Shown here: one piece after another, positions 1 to 13,146 of the stretch
Numbering within the stretch: the stretch's first letter is position 1
Layout: each line of letters opens with the position of its first letter
NCBI GenBank assembly: GCA_016617855.1
Contig: JAECUM010000843.1
Coordinates: 124,001 to 188,000, forward strand
Reading direction: 5' to 3'
DNA length: 64,000 bases
DNA from: Megalonaias nervosa
Lineage: Eukaryota > Mollusca > Bivalvia > Unionida > Unionidae
Notes under the pieces: model-generated
Database searches by the model: none
The model's input: only the letters and a program-made list of their open reading frames with translations
What the model was told of the DNA's origin: nothing
Program-made: the position numbers and the translations under genes

Positions 1-1880
1 TCGTAAAGGTCAGCCTGATAACAAGCTGTAACAATCAAGGTAACCCATCACGCACTGCTCCCGCAAACTAGGCCCGTTTCCAAACACTTTTAAATGGACA
101 ACATACTTAAGTGTTAATTTTTTCCTGATAAAACTTTACTCAAGTCCAATTGAAAATCCATTTGACAATATTCTGATGCACTTGATGATAATGACACATG
201 TTCTTCTTCAATATGTATTGATTGGAATATAGTCACCATAATTTCCAGATAATGCACATAATAAGTTTGAGTTAAGCATTGTATCAAATAATAGATGTTG
301 TATGAATAATAGCCTTAAAACAAAAAATTGTACAATATACTCGTAAGACAAGGTCTATTATTTTTTGTTACATGATTTTAAAAAATTATAATTTAATTTG
401 CTTTGGAATTGTACAAGTGCCATTTCAACTACATGGTGCAAGGAACTTAACATTATGATGTCAAATTAAAGTTAATAAGGTCAGGACTGTGTGACATGAA
501 GAATGACAGTGTGACCTCAAGAATTACCATGCAACACGAAGATTGACCATCTCTTACAGGAAACATGTAATACACTGGATTTTTCTGATTCTTTGGGAAA
601 TGTATACTGTGACAAAATACACTAAACTGGTTGTAATGATGTTATCAGAAGTTCATAAGTGTGAATTATGAAGTGTTTTTATTACTATCATTTTATAATG
701 TAAATGGTTGATAACACACCCACCCACAATTTGCATAAAAGTAACGAAATTATTTTACTTATTAAACCTTTACCAGTAACAAAACCCCCAACTGCTAGTT
801 AAAATATTTAATAGCAGGCAGGTGCCCATTCTTACAAAGAGAAAATAAATGTTGCTAATGCTGGAAATGTACAGTAACCTGCCTTGGGTGTAATTAATTG
901 GTTTGTGTTAAGACAAAGTAACCTCAAGTAAAAATATCTCATTGCAGGGACAAAAATGTTGATACATATGTATAAACTGACAGATGAAAGGAATTTTTGG
1001 TAATACATTAAATTTTGCCTGAAAACAAGTTTACAGTGACCTCCTCTTCATCATTTACAAAACAATTTGTCTTTTAAAACAGTCTTCATCATGAACTTAC
1101 ATCATCCCTTAGGCAATAATTATTGACTTTTGATGAAGCTGTTTTATTAACCCAAAGTTATAATACTTGGCTGCAGATCGAGATAAATACAGCTTTTTGG
1201 CATTCATAATCCCAGTAGCAACTAAAATCAAAATTTAGGAATGTTTTATTATATGCAGTAATTTTCTGTTATTAATTTCCTGTTATAGTGCTAATATAAC
1301 AATCTATCAAGCTTAAACTGTATGAATAAAAAGAATGCACCGTGAAGGTTAAAAAATATACACCTTCTAATTTATTATATAATGTACTGACATTCAATTT
1401 AACAATCAAATAATTAAAAAGAATAAACAAAAAAATAACAAAACATGTCAATGCTTACAATAATTTTGTCTAGAAAATTCTTTGATTAAAAAAGGTGCAA
1501 ACATAAAGCAATAGTCAAACAAAATATCAGAAATATAGACAGAGAGAAAATATTTGTTGCAGTTAGACAAACAGATGGACAAATGGGTAGATATAGAAAT
1601 GTGCAAAATGGACTGACAGGCCTGAAAGGCCTATTGCCAATAATTACAAAAGTGTTATGCATAGCAACATTGTGTCCTATGAATACAGAAAACTAGTGAA
1701 TAGACATAATGTGAATCTTTTGAATTGTCATAACTGCATAATGATTCATCTCAGATATGATGTAAATCCATAAAGGGTTTAGGAAATACAAGCAGAAGAA
1801 CAAAAACTTTAAACCAAAAGACAAATTTTGTACACCTTATCAAATGAAGCATGTCCTTTAATGTGGTGTAATGTGCTCTG
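1..1880. other. No recognisable gene (3' flank or intron of the TRPM2-like gene)
   Basis: AT-rich sequence with no open frame resembling a known protein on either strand and no exon continuing the channel gene that ends, within this window, at 3761. It is probably intronic, because the last visible channel exon has a 5' splice site pointing leftwards. Confidence 0.5.
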
Positions 1881-2900
1881 TTGAATGCTGCCCAGTCATG
1901 TGGAAAAAAGTCCTGGTATGTGCTGAAGAGTACTATGTTATATGTTGAATGCTGCCCAGTCATGTGAAAAAAAGCCCAGCTATGTGCTGAAGAGTACTAT
2001 TTTATATGTTGAATGTTGCCCAGTCATGTGGAAAAAAGCCCTGCTATGTGCTGAAGAGTACTATATGTTGAATGCTGCCCAGTCACGTGGAAAAAAGCCC
2101 TGCTATGTGCTGAAGAGTACTATGTTATATGTTGAATGTTGCCCAGTCATGTGGAAAAAAAACCTGCTATGTGCTGAAGAGTACTATGTTATATACTGAA
2201 TGTTGCCCAGTCATGCGGAAAAAAGCCGTTATGTGCTGAAGAGTACTATGTTATATGTTGAATGTTGCCCAGTCATGTGGAAAAAAAACCTGCTATGTGC
2301 TGAAGAGTACTATGTTATACACTGAATGTTGCCCAGTCATGTGGAAAAACGCCCTGTTATGTGCTGAAGAGTACTATGTTATACTGTATGTTGAATGTTG
2401 CCCAGTCATGTGGAAAAAAGCCCTGCTATGTGCTGAAGAGTACTATGTTATATGTTGAATGCTGTCCAGTCATGTGGAAAAAAGCCCTGCTATGTGCTGA
2501 AAAGTGCCTGGTATTTGGTGAAAAGTACTCTGTTATGTGGTGAAGAGTGTCCTGGTATATGGTGAAGAGTACAGTGTTATGTGGTGAAAAGTACTATGTT
2601 ATATGTTGAAGACTGTCCAGTTATGTCTTAAAAAGTCCTGTAATGTCATGAAAAGTGCACCGGTAAGTGGTGAAAAGTGCCTTGGTATGTGGTGAAGAGT
2701 GGTCTGGTGTGTGGTGAAAAGTACTATGTTATGTGGTGTAAAGTACTATGTTATGTGGTGAAATGTTATGTGGTGAAAAGGACTATGTTATATGGTGAAG
2801 AATGGCAGCAAGTGCACCTTTATGTGGTGAAAAATGCTAGCCATCTTATGTGGCCACTTTTATATGATTAAAAGTCCTTTGTTATGTGGTGAAGATGGCC
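1880..2900. repeat. Minisatellite, about 64-bp unit, decaying into shorter units
   Basis: About ten copies of a 64-bp unit lie between 1880 and 2500, each containing cccagtcatgtgg and gctgaagagtactatg. From about 2500 to 2900 the array continues as shorter, degenerate units of about 23-30 bp built on atgtggtgaaaagtacta. Because 64 is not a multiple of three, the open frames across it switch frame between copies. They are by-products of the array, not genes. Confidence 0.9.
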
Positions 2901-3178
2901 TGTTTGAAGAAGAAAATAACAGAAGCAATGTGTTTTTTTAAAACATGGATCATTTTTTGTTTCAAAGCATGCTAACACTGAGTACATGTCCATATGAACA
3001 ATTATGTCATGTTCTGAAAGCATCCAAACTTCCAAAAGCAAACATGATTTCAAAAGCAAATGTGGTTTGCAATTTCGCTGGATGTTATTTTTATAAAATT
3101 TAACATGATCAATGTTGAACAAAAAGAACACTGTACTAGTATGCTTAATGCAACCAAATACCTGCTGCCATCACACAG

Positions 3179-3655
3179 TTTATAAATGGATGCAGACACT
3201 ATGCAGACACATGAAGTTATTATTGTACTCATTTTTTCTGTGATGATGAAAAATCATCAGAAGTTATACTCCAAGTGGGAGAGTGGAAATGTACATTAAA
3301 AATCCCAAGTCGCACGCTTAATTCAGGAGAGTTCGCAGGTCAGTGCTCATGATATAAACCCATTATAACACATTATGTACCCCAAAAGTTAGGCAATAAA
3401 AACACATTTATAAATGGATGCAGACACTACGCAGACACATGGAAGCGGAGTGCGAATTCACTATTGAATTTTTCTTTCTGTGATTATGGAAAATCATAAG
3501 AAGTTAAACTCCAAGTGGGAGACTGGAAATGTACATTTAAAATCCCAAGTCTCACACCTAAATCAGGCGAGTTCACAGGTCAGTGCTCATGACATAAACC
3601 CATTATAACACATTCTTGCTCTTAATGTAACCCAATGAAAGGCAATAAAAACACT
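3179..3655. repeat. Tandem duplication of a ~230-bp segment
   Basis: Two adjacent direct copies (about 3179-3405 and 3407-3655) share long blocks, such as taaatggatgcagacacta, ccaagtgggaga and ggtcagtgctcatga. They differ by scattered substitutions and a short insertion in the second copy. No coding content is seen. Confidence 0.85.
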
Positions 3656-3760
3656 TTACATCTGTCACAAACTATATATACTGAGGAATCATTCTATTAT
3701 GAAGGCAAAGGTGGGCAAAATGTGGAGGATTTTTGGTTGTGGTGTTGTCTTTTTACTTAC

Positions 3761-3823
3761 CCGTAAGTACATCATCAACTGTGCTATCAGCTGAGCACTA
3801 CTGTCAGAATGGTCCAACAGTGA
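3761..3823 (-). CDS. TRPM2-like exon f (21 codons)
   Basis: A 63-nt exon with acceptor tttctaatttatttcag on its high-coordinate side and donor gtaagtaa on its low side. It reads SLLDHSDSSAQLIAQLMMYL plus one residue. It is phase 0 and joins in frame after exon e. In TRPM2 proteins the corresponding place follows the DTL.YLY motif. The sequence itself is poorly conserved, so the call leans on phase, splice sites and position. A following exon is not visible in the remaining 3.7 kb. Confidence 0.7.
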
Positions 3824-4295
3824 CTGAAATAAATTAGAAATGCAATACATTCTAAAAATATTGTACAAGAAAATCACTGCAAATTACAGGAAATATAACT
3901 GACCTGTGCTAAATGACAAAGTTATATCCTAATGATTCTTTCAATAGAATGTGCATGGTGTTATGAATTCAATGCTGAAGTCCTTTGAAACCTGCAACAG
4001 TACTGAGTTTGGGTAACAGAAAACTTCAATTGTTTGACATCATAAACATGTGCAAATAATTTTGTTAAAACTTCACTCAAACACTTTATTATGTTTGGTG
4101 GTTTATAGGTAAATAGAGTGAAACAAAAGCACAGTTGCATACAGTATTAAGAGATTAACCTATTTTTTGTTTTATGTATTTTTTAAATAACTGAGCAAAA
4201 CATTAGCAACGAAAAAACTTTACATATATTTTATTTTATACTTTACTAGTGAAACCAGTGACTTAATAGAGTGTACAATCATTTACCATATGTAC

Positions 4296-4503
4296 TCACT
4301 TATAAGTCATGTCAAACTGCAAACAACAAAGATCCTGATCTGCTGTAGCATAGTGTGTAGATAAGGGTGTATGTTGTTTGTTCCATTGATTACTCCTAAC
4401 AAACTGCACATATCCAGATCTGCCGGCATATTTTGCAACAACAGATCTGGATCTGTGCAGTTTGCAACTGGACTCGACTTATAAGCGTGTTTTTATATAC
4501 AGT
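4296..4503. repeat. Short inverted-repeat element (MITE-like)
   Basis: About 200 bp with imperfect inverted ends: cacttataagtc on the left and gacttataagcgtg on the right. The subterminal stretches, caaactgcaaacaac with gatctgctg and cagatctggatctgtgcagtttgcaa, also mirror each other. A related end (gacttgtaagcaagtgtatacagt) occurs near 26030. No target duplication was established. Confidence 0.5.
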
Positions 4504-5495
4504 TTCCATTTGATCTATTTATTGGTACTTTATACAGTCAATAACTAAGACCAAGTTATTGTCCAGCCACTTTGCTGTAGGAATGAATCTGTCCTAAAGA
4601 TCATGCCTTTAATTTAAAGAAGTTATTATTTTTGTTATATTGTTCTTAAACCTGCATGTGTAATTGAGAATAAATAGTCAGATACATACATCTATATATA
4701 ATATATAATTATTATAATAATTACTTTTTTAAATTTCACTCATCTTTTCCAACATTTAAAATTATTGTTTTTCTGAATGCAACATGCTCACATATTATCC
4801 TGTGGCAAGTTTCCGGTAAAAAAGATTTTTTTTAACAGAACAAGTTTCTTTAATGATACATTACATGAATACATCCACTACATCACAAATTCAGTCCCTC
4901 CCCTGCCACGACCAAATCTGGTAACAATAATGTCATCACTTCATTTCGTTTGTTTTAGCAACAAAAGTTCTAAAAGTCATCTGCTTGCTTGGGGAGAAAT
5001 CAAACTAAAGTGATCTGTTCTTGGATAGAGGGACACGTACCAAATCCTGTCAAATGTCAGTTACCACAGGAATGGATATGAATGCTCTTCTGTGAATGTA
5101 ATTGTAGTGATGCCTTGGGATGGTGTGCTGGTACTACCATCATATATTTAACTAATTTTGAAGAAACGTTTTCCTTCACAAATTTGTTTCTTCTTCAAAT
5201 ATTGTACCAAATGATAATTTCAAATACTGTACCAAATGATATGTCAGGAAAATAGGTATGAGGAATTGGGAATTAAACTCCCTTATCCACAGAGATGGCC
5301 CTGTCTCCTGTCTAATAGGAAATGTGAAGCAGTTTTGAGTCTTATGTGAGGTATGGGTTGTGGTTATAGTCTCATGTGAGGTATGAGTTAGGGTTATCGC
5401 ATAATTTTGTGCATGGATGCAGTTTAGAAAAGAAAATATTTTGCTTCCACAAATCTAGCAGCAGTAGAGTAACCTGTGTCATTACAAAGCTTCTG

Positions 5496-5715
5496 TGGGC
5501 CTCAGGTGGCCTAGTGGTCTAAAGTGCTCACCTTTACTGATCATTGCCATCTCTCAGGCTCAGCCAATGTATGTAAGAATGCTGCCAGAAGCTTCCTTGG
5601 AGTTGGTGGTTCTTACCGGGGCTTTCCCGGGTTCTTCCTCCACTAGTTATACTGACAACCTTGTAGATCCTATCTTGTGCTGAGAAATGGTGTCAACCCC
5701 AGAAGAAGAAGAAGA
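5496..5715 (+). mobile_element. tRNA-derived SINE with 12-bp target site duplication
   Basis: The 220-bp element is bounded by perfect direct repeats acaaagcttctg at 5484-5495 and 5716-5727. Its head contains a pol III A-box-like stretch (ggtggcctagtggtctaa), and it ends in an AGA-rich tail (agaagaagaagaagaa). Together these are the hallmarks of a retroposed tRNA-derived SINE. The short open frame inside it is not a gene. Confidence 0.85.
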
Positions 5716-6741
5716 ACAAAGCTTCTGAATGACCTGGTTAGGTAGTCTGTTGTGCTGCTGATACAGATCCTACCAAGCTGAACTGACTCCATTGTGATGG
5801 GAGGTCTCTGTGGTAAAAACTTGAGAATATCTTTTCTGGCACCCTTCCTATAGTTGAGATGACAGTTTGGAAGACTGCTAAACTAGTGGTGACTGCCCTA
5901 ACTTTGTGAGCCAATATCTATGAGAAATACAACTTGTCCTGGGTCAGTTCTTGGAGAGGTAAGAACAAGCAACAGCTCCCTCTTGCTGTCAGCTTCAGGT
6001 ACCACTTTAGAGCCCTGATGCAGATACCCTTGAACCAAAGGTCCAAAGGAGACAGCTGTTTAAAGACAAAGAACTGATTGCCTTTGTACATAAATGTCAT
6101 TGTTCTTGGCAATGAAAGCTGGGACTGTCATGAGAGAAAGCAAACCATCCGAGTGGAAATGCAGATAGTCTGTGTTGACAGATGTGTATCCCTCTGATTC
6201 TTCCTGCTCTAGCTAAAATATCATGAAACTGGTGTTGTACAAAAGCTGAATCATGGACAGTGCTTCAAAGGGTGTTTTGTTCAGTCACAACTGAACCATA
6301 TCCCATTTCTGATAAAGGGCCAATACCTTTGAGCAAGACAGATAAAAAATTGCAAGAAGGTGGGTGAGATCTTTGTTTTGGCCTCACTTCTATGATGCGG
6401 AAACATATGACATTGGGAAATAGTAGCCCTTGACTGTAACAGGATCCAACTTTACTTTTTGAAGAGCAATAGCAGAAGTTAACTACTTGTGTAACTGAAG
6501 ATTTTAATGGAGAGATCTGTATCTTTATATCATCAATGAGACATGATATTCCAACTTGGTGAGAGCAATCAGAATTACTTGACACTCTAATTTCTTCATG
6601 TTCTGCAAGACTTTCAGATGTGTTGGGAGAAAGGCATATGTGGGATCAATGACCCTGGGTTCAGAGAGAACCTGCATGATCAACTGTCTTTGCAGGCAAA
6701 CTTGTCCTGGAAATCTCACAGGTTTTGTGGAAGTAATTGAT

Positions 6742-6744
<3 letters not shown>

Positions 6745-6785
<41 letters not shown>
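6745..6785. repeat. (TA)n microsatellite
   Basis: Pure TA dinucleotide run. Another run of about 24 bp lies at 7178-7201. Both give spurious Tyr-Ile open frames on both strands. Confidence 0.95.
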
Positions 6786-6790
<5 letters not shown>

Positions 6791-7459
6791 AAAAAACAAT
6801 ACCAACACGTAAATGTGTGACCGGTTTCACTTTATTGCTTCATCTGACTGAATTCAAACTGAATTCAATATCATTGCTTACGTCATTAAAAACATTTTGT
6901 TTCTAAGTGATCGATAATATAAACAATGTGACATAAACAAGATGACCTCATACTTATATTTTTTCAACCTAATTGTCTTATTCTTGAATGAATAGTAGAC
7001 ATGGAAATATGCATATACAGCACATAATATTGATATTTTAATACACAAAAATACATAAAACTGGATCTTAAAGATACATTTATCTCTGTTGAAAACTATC
7101 ACAAACATTTATATGAATAAATAGAGATAAACAGTTTTATTAATATTTTGATTATGTATAATGCATATTTAAATAGTATATATATATATATATATATATA
7201 TTAATATATTATTGACCAATGTTCATATTTTATCAGAACTCAAGTTATATAATAATAATTTATTAAAAAATTATGGTGTGCATAATATTTATAATCATAA
7301 AATGAATAAGTATTTTATAAATAATTAATCATAATATATTCAGAATTATTTTAAAATGCCCTTTCATTTGTAAAGAATTATTAAACTTATTTTTATGATA
7401 TTAGTTTATACTTTCACAAGTCAAGTTATTCAGTAAATTAGAATAATATAAAATTATTC

Positions 7460-7876
7460 TTAACCAAATTGTAGACAGGGGACATAATTATAAAAAATAT
7501 TCAATAATAAAAGGAATAATATCTTCATTTCTATTTTTGATTTTACATTGTATGATTCAAGTTGCGTAAGAGAAGATACTTTTTGGAAAGCAGTATTAAT
7601 GATGTGAATAGAGTAATTTCTATTTAAAAAATGCTGACCTAACTCTATCAAAGATGATTTAAAAACAGTGTCATCCGAAATAATTCTTCTATATCTTTTT
7701 GCTTGACTATATGGTATCCTGTTTTTACATGATTGAGGATGACATGAAGAATATTCAACATATTGATGAATATTAGTGTTTTTAACACGAACCATGGTAG
7801 TAATGTCATTATTTTCATTTTTCACGACCTCTATGTCCAAAAATGATACTTTAGTTTTAGACACAATATAACCCAA
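7460..7876 (-). pseudogene. Penelope-like element reverse transcriptase fragment
   Basis: Seen: a minus-strand open frame containing VSFLDIEVV, then HQYVEYSSCHPQSCKNRIPY, then SQAKRYRRII, and a C-terminal segment with HFLNRNYS. Family knowledge: this order (FLDV, H.Y..Y.S.HP...K..IP..Q..R) is the C-terminal part of Penelope-like element RTs just after the catalytic core. The catalytic D-D motif, the GIY-YIG nuclease and the N-terminal fingers are absent. It is therefore a truncated, dead copy inside a channel-gene intron, and the distal end appears frameshifted near 7500. Confidence 0.75.
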
Positions 7877-7894
7877 GTTTGCCTAATATAGGTA

Positions 7895-8262
7895 AGGCTA
7901 CCAAACCTGTTAACAATATTTTTGAATTTTCTATTAGTTTTTCAGAAACTACTATTGTAATTTAGGTCAAGCTGGGATGTATATACAGACTGCGGTAAGC
8001 AAATTATTCGTTCCTGTTTTACTTTCAGTCTGTGGAATCATTTACCGTTGTTTCAGGTATAATTTGAGAGGATTTAAATTGTTCAATGGAATTACAAAGT
8101 GTTCACTGAATTTTTGAACTAAAACTCCACTTTGGGATCACTGAGGGCTCATTCAAAGACATTCTGGACTATATCATTGTGGTACATTCAAGACTGTTGG
8201 TACATCAAAACATTCAAGACCATTGGAATTTGTTCAAAACATTCTATTTGTTTTTGACTTGA
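7895..8262 (+). repeat. Dispersed ~350-bp repeat, copy 1
   Basis: The copy shares long blocks with 22155-22546 in the same orientation, for example ttaggtcaag.tgggatgtatata, aaattatt.gttcctgttttact and cattcaaagacattctg. Most differences are point changes. It has no coding potential and lies directly beside the Penelope fragment. Confidence 0.85.
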
Positions 8263-9001
8263 TCTGCATGCCATCTGTTTTTATCCATCCAGCATGAGCA
8301 TCGGACTCATATTCAACATCACTTTTGGGCTCAAAATCACTAAATGGTAATTCCAGTAACCTTTCCCAGCTCCAATAATAATCTGATAATAATCTACCCA
8401 CTTTAAAACTTTCAAAAATCATTGTTATCATTGTTATTATCAGGCAGTATTTGCCAAATGCAATTATCATCTGAAGATGAACCATGTTTGGAGTCGGCAA
8501 TTTTGAGTTTTCTAGGCAGCACATATTTTAACATGCATTTGTAAAACTTCCTCAATGAATGCAAGGTTAAAATGATCACAGAATGCTTGTTCCAAGGCAA
8601 AATGTACAAATCAAATTTAGTTCAATACCTGTTCATATCAAGCAGACGTACCTAAATATGTAAACAGTTGCCTACCTGAAAAATTATGTATGTTGATACA
8701 AGACCTCTACCAGCAGTATGGCTTATATTGCAAGATCATAATCATATTAGCATATATTCCACGAATGACCAATATCAAATCAGAAAAATGACCTGCATTG
8801 TTGAAAAAAGCTTAACCAATCATATGCAAGACCACCCCATTAATATGCATTGATCTTTCCCATTATTAAGCAGGTCAGAGATCTTACTGATACAATACAT
8901 TCCAAGTTTGATAAAAAAATTTGATTAGAAATACTGCTGTCAGAGTGATAATATGCTCTACCAATTTGATGCAAGATCACCTCATTATTATGCAACTTGT
9001 C

Positions 9002-9003
<2 letters not shown>

Positions 9004-9086
<83 letters not shown>

Positions 9087-9093
9087 TATATAT
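9004..9093. repeat. (TA)n microsatellite, ~90 bp
   Basis: Long uninterrupted AT/TA run with one G interruption near its right end. It generates artificial Tyr-Ile frames on both strands. Confidence 0.97.
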
Positions 9094-9816
9094 TCCAAGT
9101 CATATCAAAAGCAGATCAACAACCTGACTTCCAATGCAGTAACAAGCTCAGTCAATCAGATGCAAGACTGCCTCATTAAAATGCTTGGATCTTGCTTATT
9201 GTCCACCTCATTCAAAATCTTTATGATATAACCATATATTCCAAGTTTGATAAAATGGATAAAAAATATGGTTTTACCAATCAGATACATGATCACCTCA
9301 TTAATGCAACTACTCATTTTACAAGGAAAGTGTTTATTTCCATTGAAAATAATGGGTCAACACAGCTCTCACCGAATGGGTGATAAAGGGTTGAAGCCTA
9401 AACCCCACCGAATCCAAAAAGGTTGGCATGGCATATCATTGATTTATGTGAGAAAACTGCTGGGAAGAGAAGCTCGGTGGAAACCAGATGTTCTCCCCTT
9501 CTATTATCTCCTGGGTTACTTGGCCAGCTTAGGGTTTGCCTCTTTGACAGCCTTTCTCTGACCTCTTCTATCTAGTCATAGAATAAAAAATCTGAACACT
9601 GATATTTGCTATCTTACAACAGCATTGTGATAATCTTTAGCAATGTGGACATACCTGGTATATAGGGCTCCATGTTTTTTCTGGGAGCTATTTCAGGTAA
9701 CTAAAACAGGTCAATGATGTCTGTCAACAGCTTTGACTTCAGTGTAAAAGATTAGCATGTGTATATTGTAAAACAAGACAGGTTAATGTTTGGTGGGTGT
9801 CACTGCAAAAAGGCCT

Positions 9817-10230
9817 ATTCATACTTTGATTTTTAAGTTACCCCAAGAAGCAGTTTACAATGACAGCAAATAAGCTGAACTGTAGAATCTGTTTTTGGAG
9901 ACGTCTGGTCTTTTTTTGTGTGTGTAGGAGATGGTCAGACATGGAAATTTTGTACGAGTGACTGATAAATCTGGAGCAACCAATGAACTGAAGGTCAAGT
10001 CTTTCCTGGATAATATGAATGTCAATATTTTGATCTTGAAATTACCCTCCAAAGCAGTTTATGAACTGTAGAATTTGTTTTTGGAGAAGTCGGGGATATT
10101 TCTGTGTGTAAGAGATTGACAGATGTAGAAATTCTATACAAGTCCATTTATGAATCTGGGGAAGATAGAGGCCTCAAGGCTACTTCAATCAATGTACTAA
10201 AGATCAGGTCTTCCCTGGATAACATTAGAT
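9817..10230. repeat. Direct duplication, ~205-bp period
   Basis: The blocks agcagttta, gaactgtagaat.tgtttttggaga, gagat.g.cagat.tagaaatt and tcttccctggataa occur near 9850-10010 and again near 10057-10215, in the same order and about 205 bp apart. Copies are clearly diverged. A 93-codon open frame begins inside the second copy, but I recognise nothing in it. Confidence 0.65.
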
Positions 10231-11598
10231 CAATGAAAGACAATTGTGCTTTTGTAGGCATCTTCAAACTCATTAGTGGGGTGTCAATGAAACCTCTTGT
10301 AAAGGCAGTAACAAATACACTGGCAAAGCATGGTGTCTGTGATGTTGAACAAGGCTGGGAGGCTGTCTTTGCTGAACTATGGTGATCTCCAGGTGTTCAC
10401 CAAGGTCCAAAGCAGGTAAAAGGTGTCTGGAAATATGGAGTCAATGTAACTGGTGCAGAGTCATGGTCTAGGTCCAGCTGCCTTCAAATACCTACCGGCT
10501 ACTGAAAGGGTTATCACCATAGGTTGTACCAAAGTCTTATGAGACAATGTAATCTCCAGGACTAATGCAGATGGGTCACCACATCATGTCAATACTGGTC
10601 TGGTAGTCCATGTCATGAAGGAATGCTTAGTTGTGACACTTTGGACTGGGTATACTGGGAAAAAAGATCACCATATCCAGTCCTGATAGTTGAAGACAAA
10701 GTTAGTGCTGAAGCAGATGTGATCAATGACTGGATGGTATCTATTATCGAAGTCCATTACTGGTTATCCTGGGAAAGATCAATGTAACCAGAACCACAGT
10801 CTGCCTGTGATAATGAAATGACATTGACTGGTCTGGATGGGTTAGCATACCTTACAGATACTGGACCAATAGGCTGTGCCAGGCAGGGCAACATTTGGGC
10901 TCAAGTTGTGTGAGAAGCCTTTGATGGCAAGATCATCAGATTTCTTCTGGATGGGAGAGCTCTCTGCATTTAAAGATTTCATCATCAAGGCCACATACAA
11001 AATGCAAGTGATAACTGATGTTTGGAATAATCTGGCACCTATCTCTCTATCCATGGGAAGGCCACCCTAGTCTGACTTCTGCTTTGGCAAGTGGACAAAA
11101 TTTTAGTACTTTTTTGTGCTAAAAACAAATCAAAAGAGGTGGTTGACATATGTGTCACCACTAAAGACCTGGGTTTTTGTGAGGCAGTAGAAGAAAATAA
11201 AAAAGCAAGTCATATTTGCAAAGAACAATATTTTTAAAGGAAATACGCATGTTTATTAATAAGAAATTGCTGTCTGAGTAGAAAACTGAATATTCCATCG
11301 TATAAGTTCAAATTTACCATTGGACATGTTTATTATCAACTGCATTTTGTCAAAACCAAAAATTCCATTGTAAATGTCATAGTAGTGAGTTTCTGGTATT
11401 TGTCTCCACTGATTCTGCAGATTCAGTATAACCCTAACTCATTCAAATGAACTCCTGTTTAATTGAAATGTTTTGCACATCCCATGAAAAGACTTAAAAG
11501 ACTTGGTTCTATGGTATAGGTATGGAAACTCATATGGTTGTGTAAAACCTCCATGAATGTCCAAATTTTACTATCACTTGCAATATAAATGTACTTAC

Positions 11599-11733
11599 AC
11601 ATGCATACAGGTTCCAGAGTGTGTCTATACTGAGGAATTTGCTGAATGACACACCACAATCAAGAAACAGCTGAACAAAATCCACTCTGTCCTGGACCAG
11701 GGCTGTGAACATGGCATTATAAAGTGGAATGTT
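11599..11733 (-). CDS. TRPM2-like exon e
   Basis: A 135-nt, 45-codon phase 0/0 exon with acceptor ttttgtttcttacag and donor gtaagtac. It encodes NIPLYNAMFTALVQDRVDF, then VQLFLDCGVSFSKFLSIDTL, then WNLYAC. Family knowledge: the ...AL..DRVDFV.LFL..GV....F....L..LY pattern is the ankyrin-like stretch of the TRPM melastatin homology region. It joins exon d and exon f without a frame break. Confidence 0.9.
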
Positions 11734-12269
11734 CTGTAAGAAACAAAACAAGGAAACAATTGTTCTCATAAGAGTAACTTTATCATCTACATTAAGGATA
11801 TTTTTATGTGTTAATACCAGATACATTTTACTGTGTGGTCCAACAAACACCACTTGTCACAGGAAACTGACAATGGGAGGCTAGATGAACCAGCCTCTGA
11901 GATTCGATAATGGCAACATTTATTTACTTAAAGACAAGAGCATGCATAGGCTAATCTAAACAGATTTGAAAAAATGTATTGAAACAAAATGAAAATAAAA
12001 ACTTACACAGTGAGGTTAATCTTGGGTGTGAACAGACATGTAGACAGACACACAAATGGATGCCAAAGTGATGGCTATATGGAAGCTTTTGCCAAGATGG
12101 GATTGACAAAAATCAGATGTCTTGTTGTAGCATATGATCAAATACTGTATATGTAGTTTGAATTCAGAAAATTTGTGTTCTCTTACGTATTAATTTTTTT
12201 TCTGATTTTGTATTTTTTTAAACTCAGATCTCCAGAAGATGCTTTGATTCTCCATATTACTGCATCTGT

Positions 12270-12785
12270 TAAATGAAGATGTTTTATAGGTAGCAATAGC
12301 ATGGTTTAACTGAAGGTGTATTTTATAGGTAGCAATAGCATGGATTAACTGAAGGTGTGTTTTATAGGTAGCAGGATTAACTGAGGGTGTGTTCAATGGC
12401 ATGGATTAACTGAAGGTGTGGTCAATAGACAGCAATAGCATCAATTAACTTAAGATGTGGTCAATAGTTAACTGAAGGTGCATTCAAAAGGCAGGAATAG
12501 CAAGGATTAACTGAAGGTGTGGTCAACAGACAAAAATAGCATCGATTAACTCAGGGGTCTCAAACTCAAACCACCCCTGAGGGCCACATGAGGGCATTTT
12601 CGATGGCCCAAAGGCTGCACCACCTTTGTTATCTTTCATGACACTTTGTGATGTCAATCATCTTGCAGGCCACAGGCAACAGCTTGGCAGGCTGTGTGTT
12701 TGAGACCCCTGGATTAACTGGAGGTGTGGTCAATAAGAAGCAATAGCATGGATTAACTGAAGGTGTGGTCAATAGGCAGTAATAA
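12270..12785. repeat. 39-bp minisatellite (gattaactgaaggtgt family), interrupted by a MITE
   Basis: Degenerate tandem units of about 39 bp built on gattaactgaaggtgt plus ggtagcaatagcatg, roughly ten copies. The array is split by a hAT MITE at 12552-12711, whose target duplication gattaact is part of the unit itself. Confidence 0.85.
12552..12711. mobile_element. hAT-type MITE with 8-bp target duplication
   Basis: The 160-bp element starts caggggtctcaaac and ends with the exact reverse complement gtttgagacccctg. It is flanked on both sides by gattaact (12544-12551 and 12712-12719). An 8-bp duplication with CAGGGGT-type ends is diagnostic of hAT transposons. The element has no coding capacity, so it was mobilised in trans. 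Since the target word is itself part of the surrounding repeat unit, the duplication is slightly less certain than in unique sequence. Confidence 0.9.
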
Positions 12786-13146
12786 AGACACCTGACCTGC
12801 TCCACAACTCGTGATCACTCACATACTCAATAGTTAAGTCCAGTAACTTGTTTTATATAAATTGTTACAACACAAAATTATGTGGGTTATTATCTTTGTT
12901 TTTCCATTTTCAGAATGCTAAATCAAGATATTTATTTGTGACAAAGTAGTAAACATCTCTGACATGCAAGCTGGACAAAATTTTCCCTTATAACCCCACA
13001 CTGGTCATAGGTGATACGTTTTCATAGTTATAGTTAAATTACGTACAATGGTATTTCCTTCATAGCTATAGTTGAATTACATACAATGGTGTTTCATAAT
13101 TACAGTGCTGAACCAGCCTAACTGATTATGTTCATTACATGTTAGT

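Noticed and set aside
1942..2543. Overlapping frames reading repeated VECCPVMWKK-like text
   Set aside because: They come from the 64-bp minisatellite, switch frame between copies and have no splice or domain support.
8840..9231. Open frames of Tyr-Ile repeats on both strands (also near 6.75 and 39.75 kb)
   Set aside because: They are translations of (TA)n microsatellites.
10104..10385. 93-codon plus-strand frame
   Set aside because: It starts inside a degenerate duplication, the other copy has no such frame, and nothing is recognisable.
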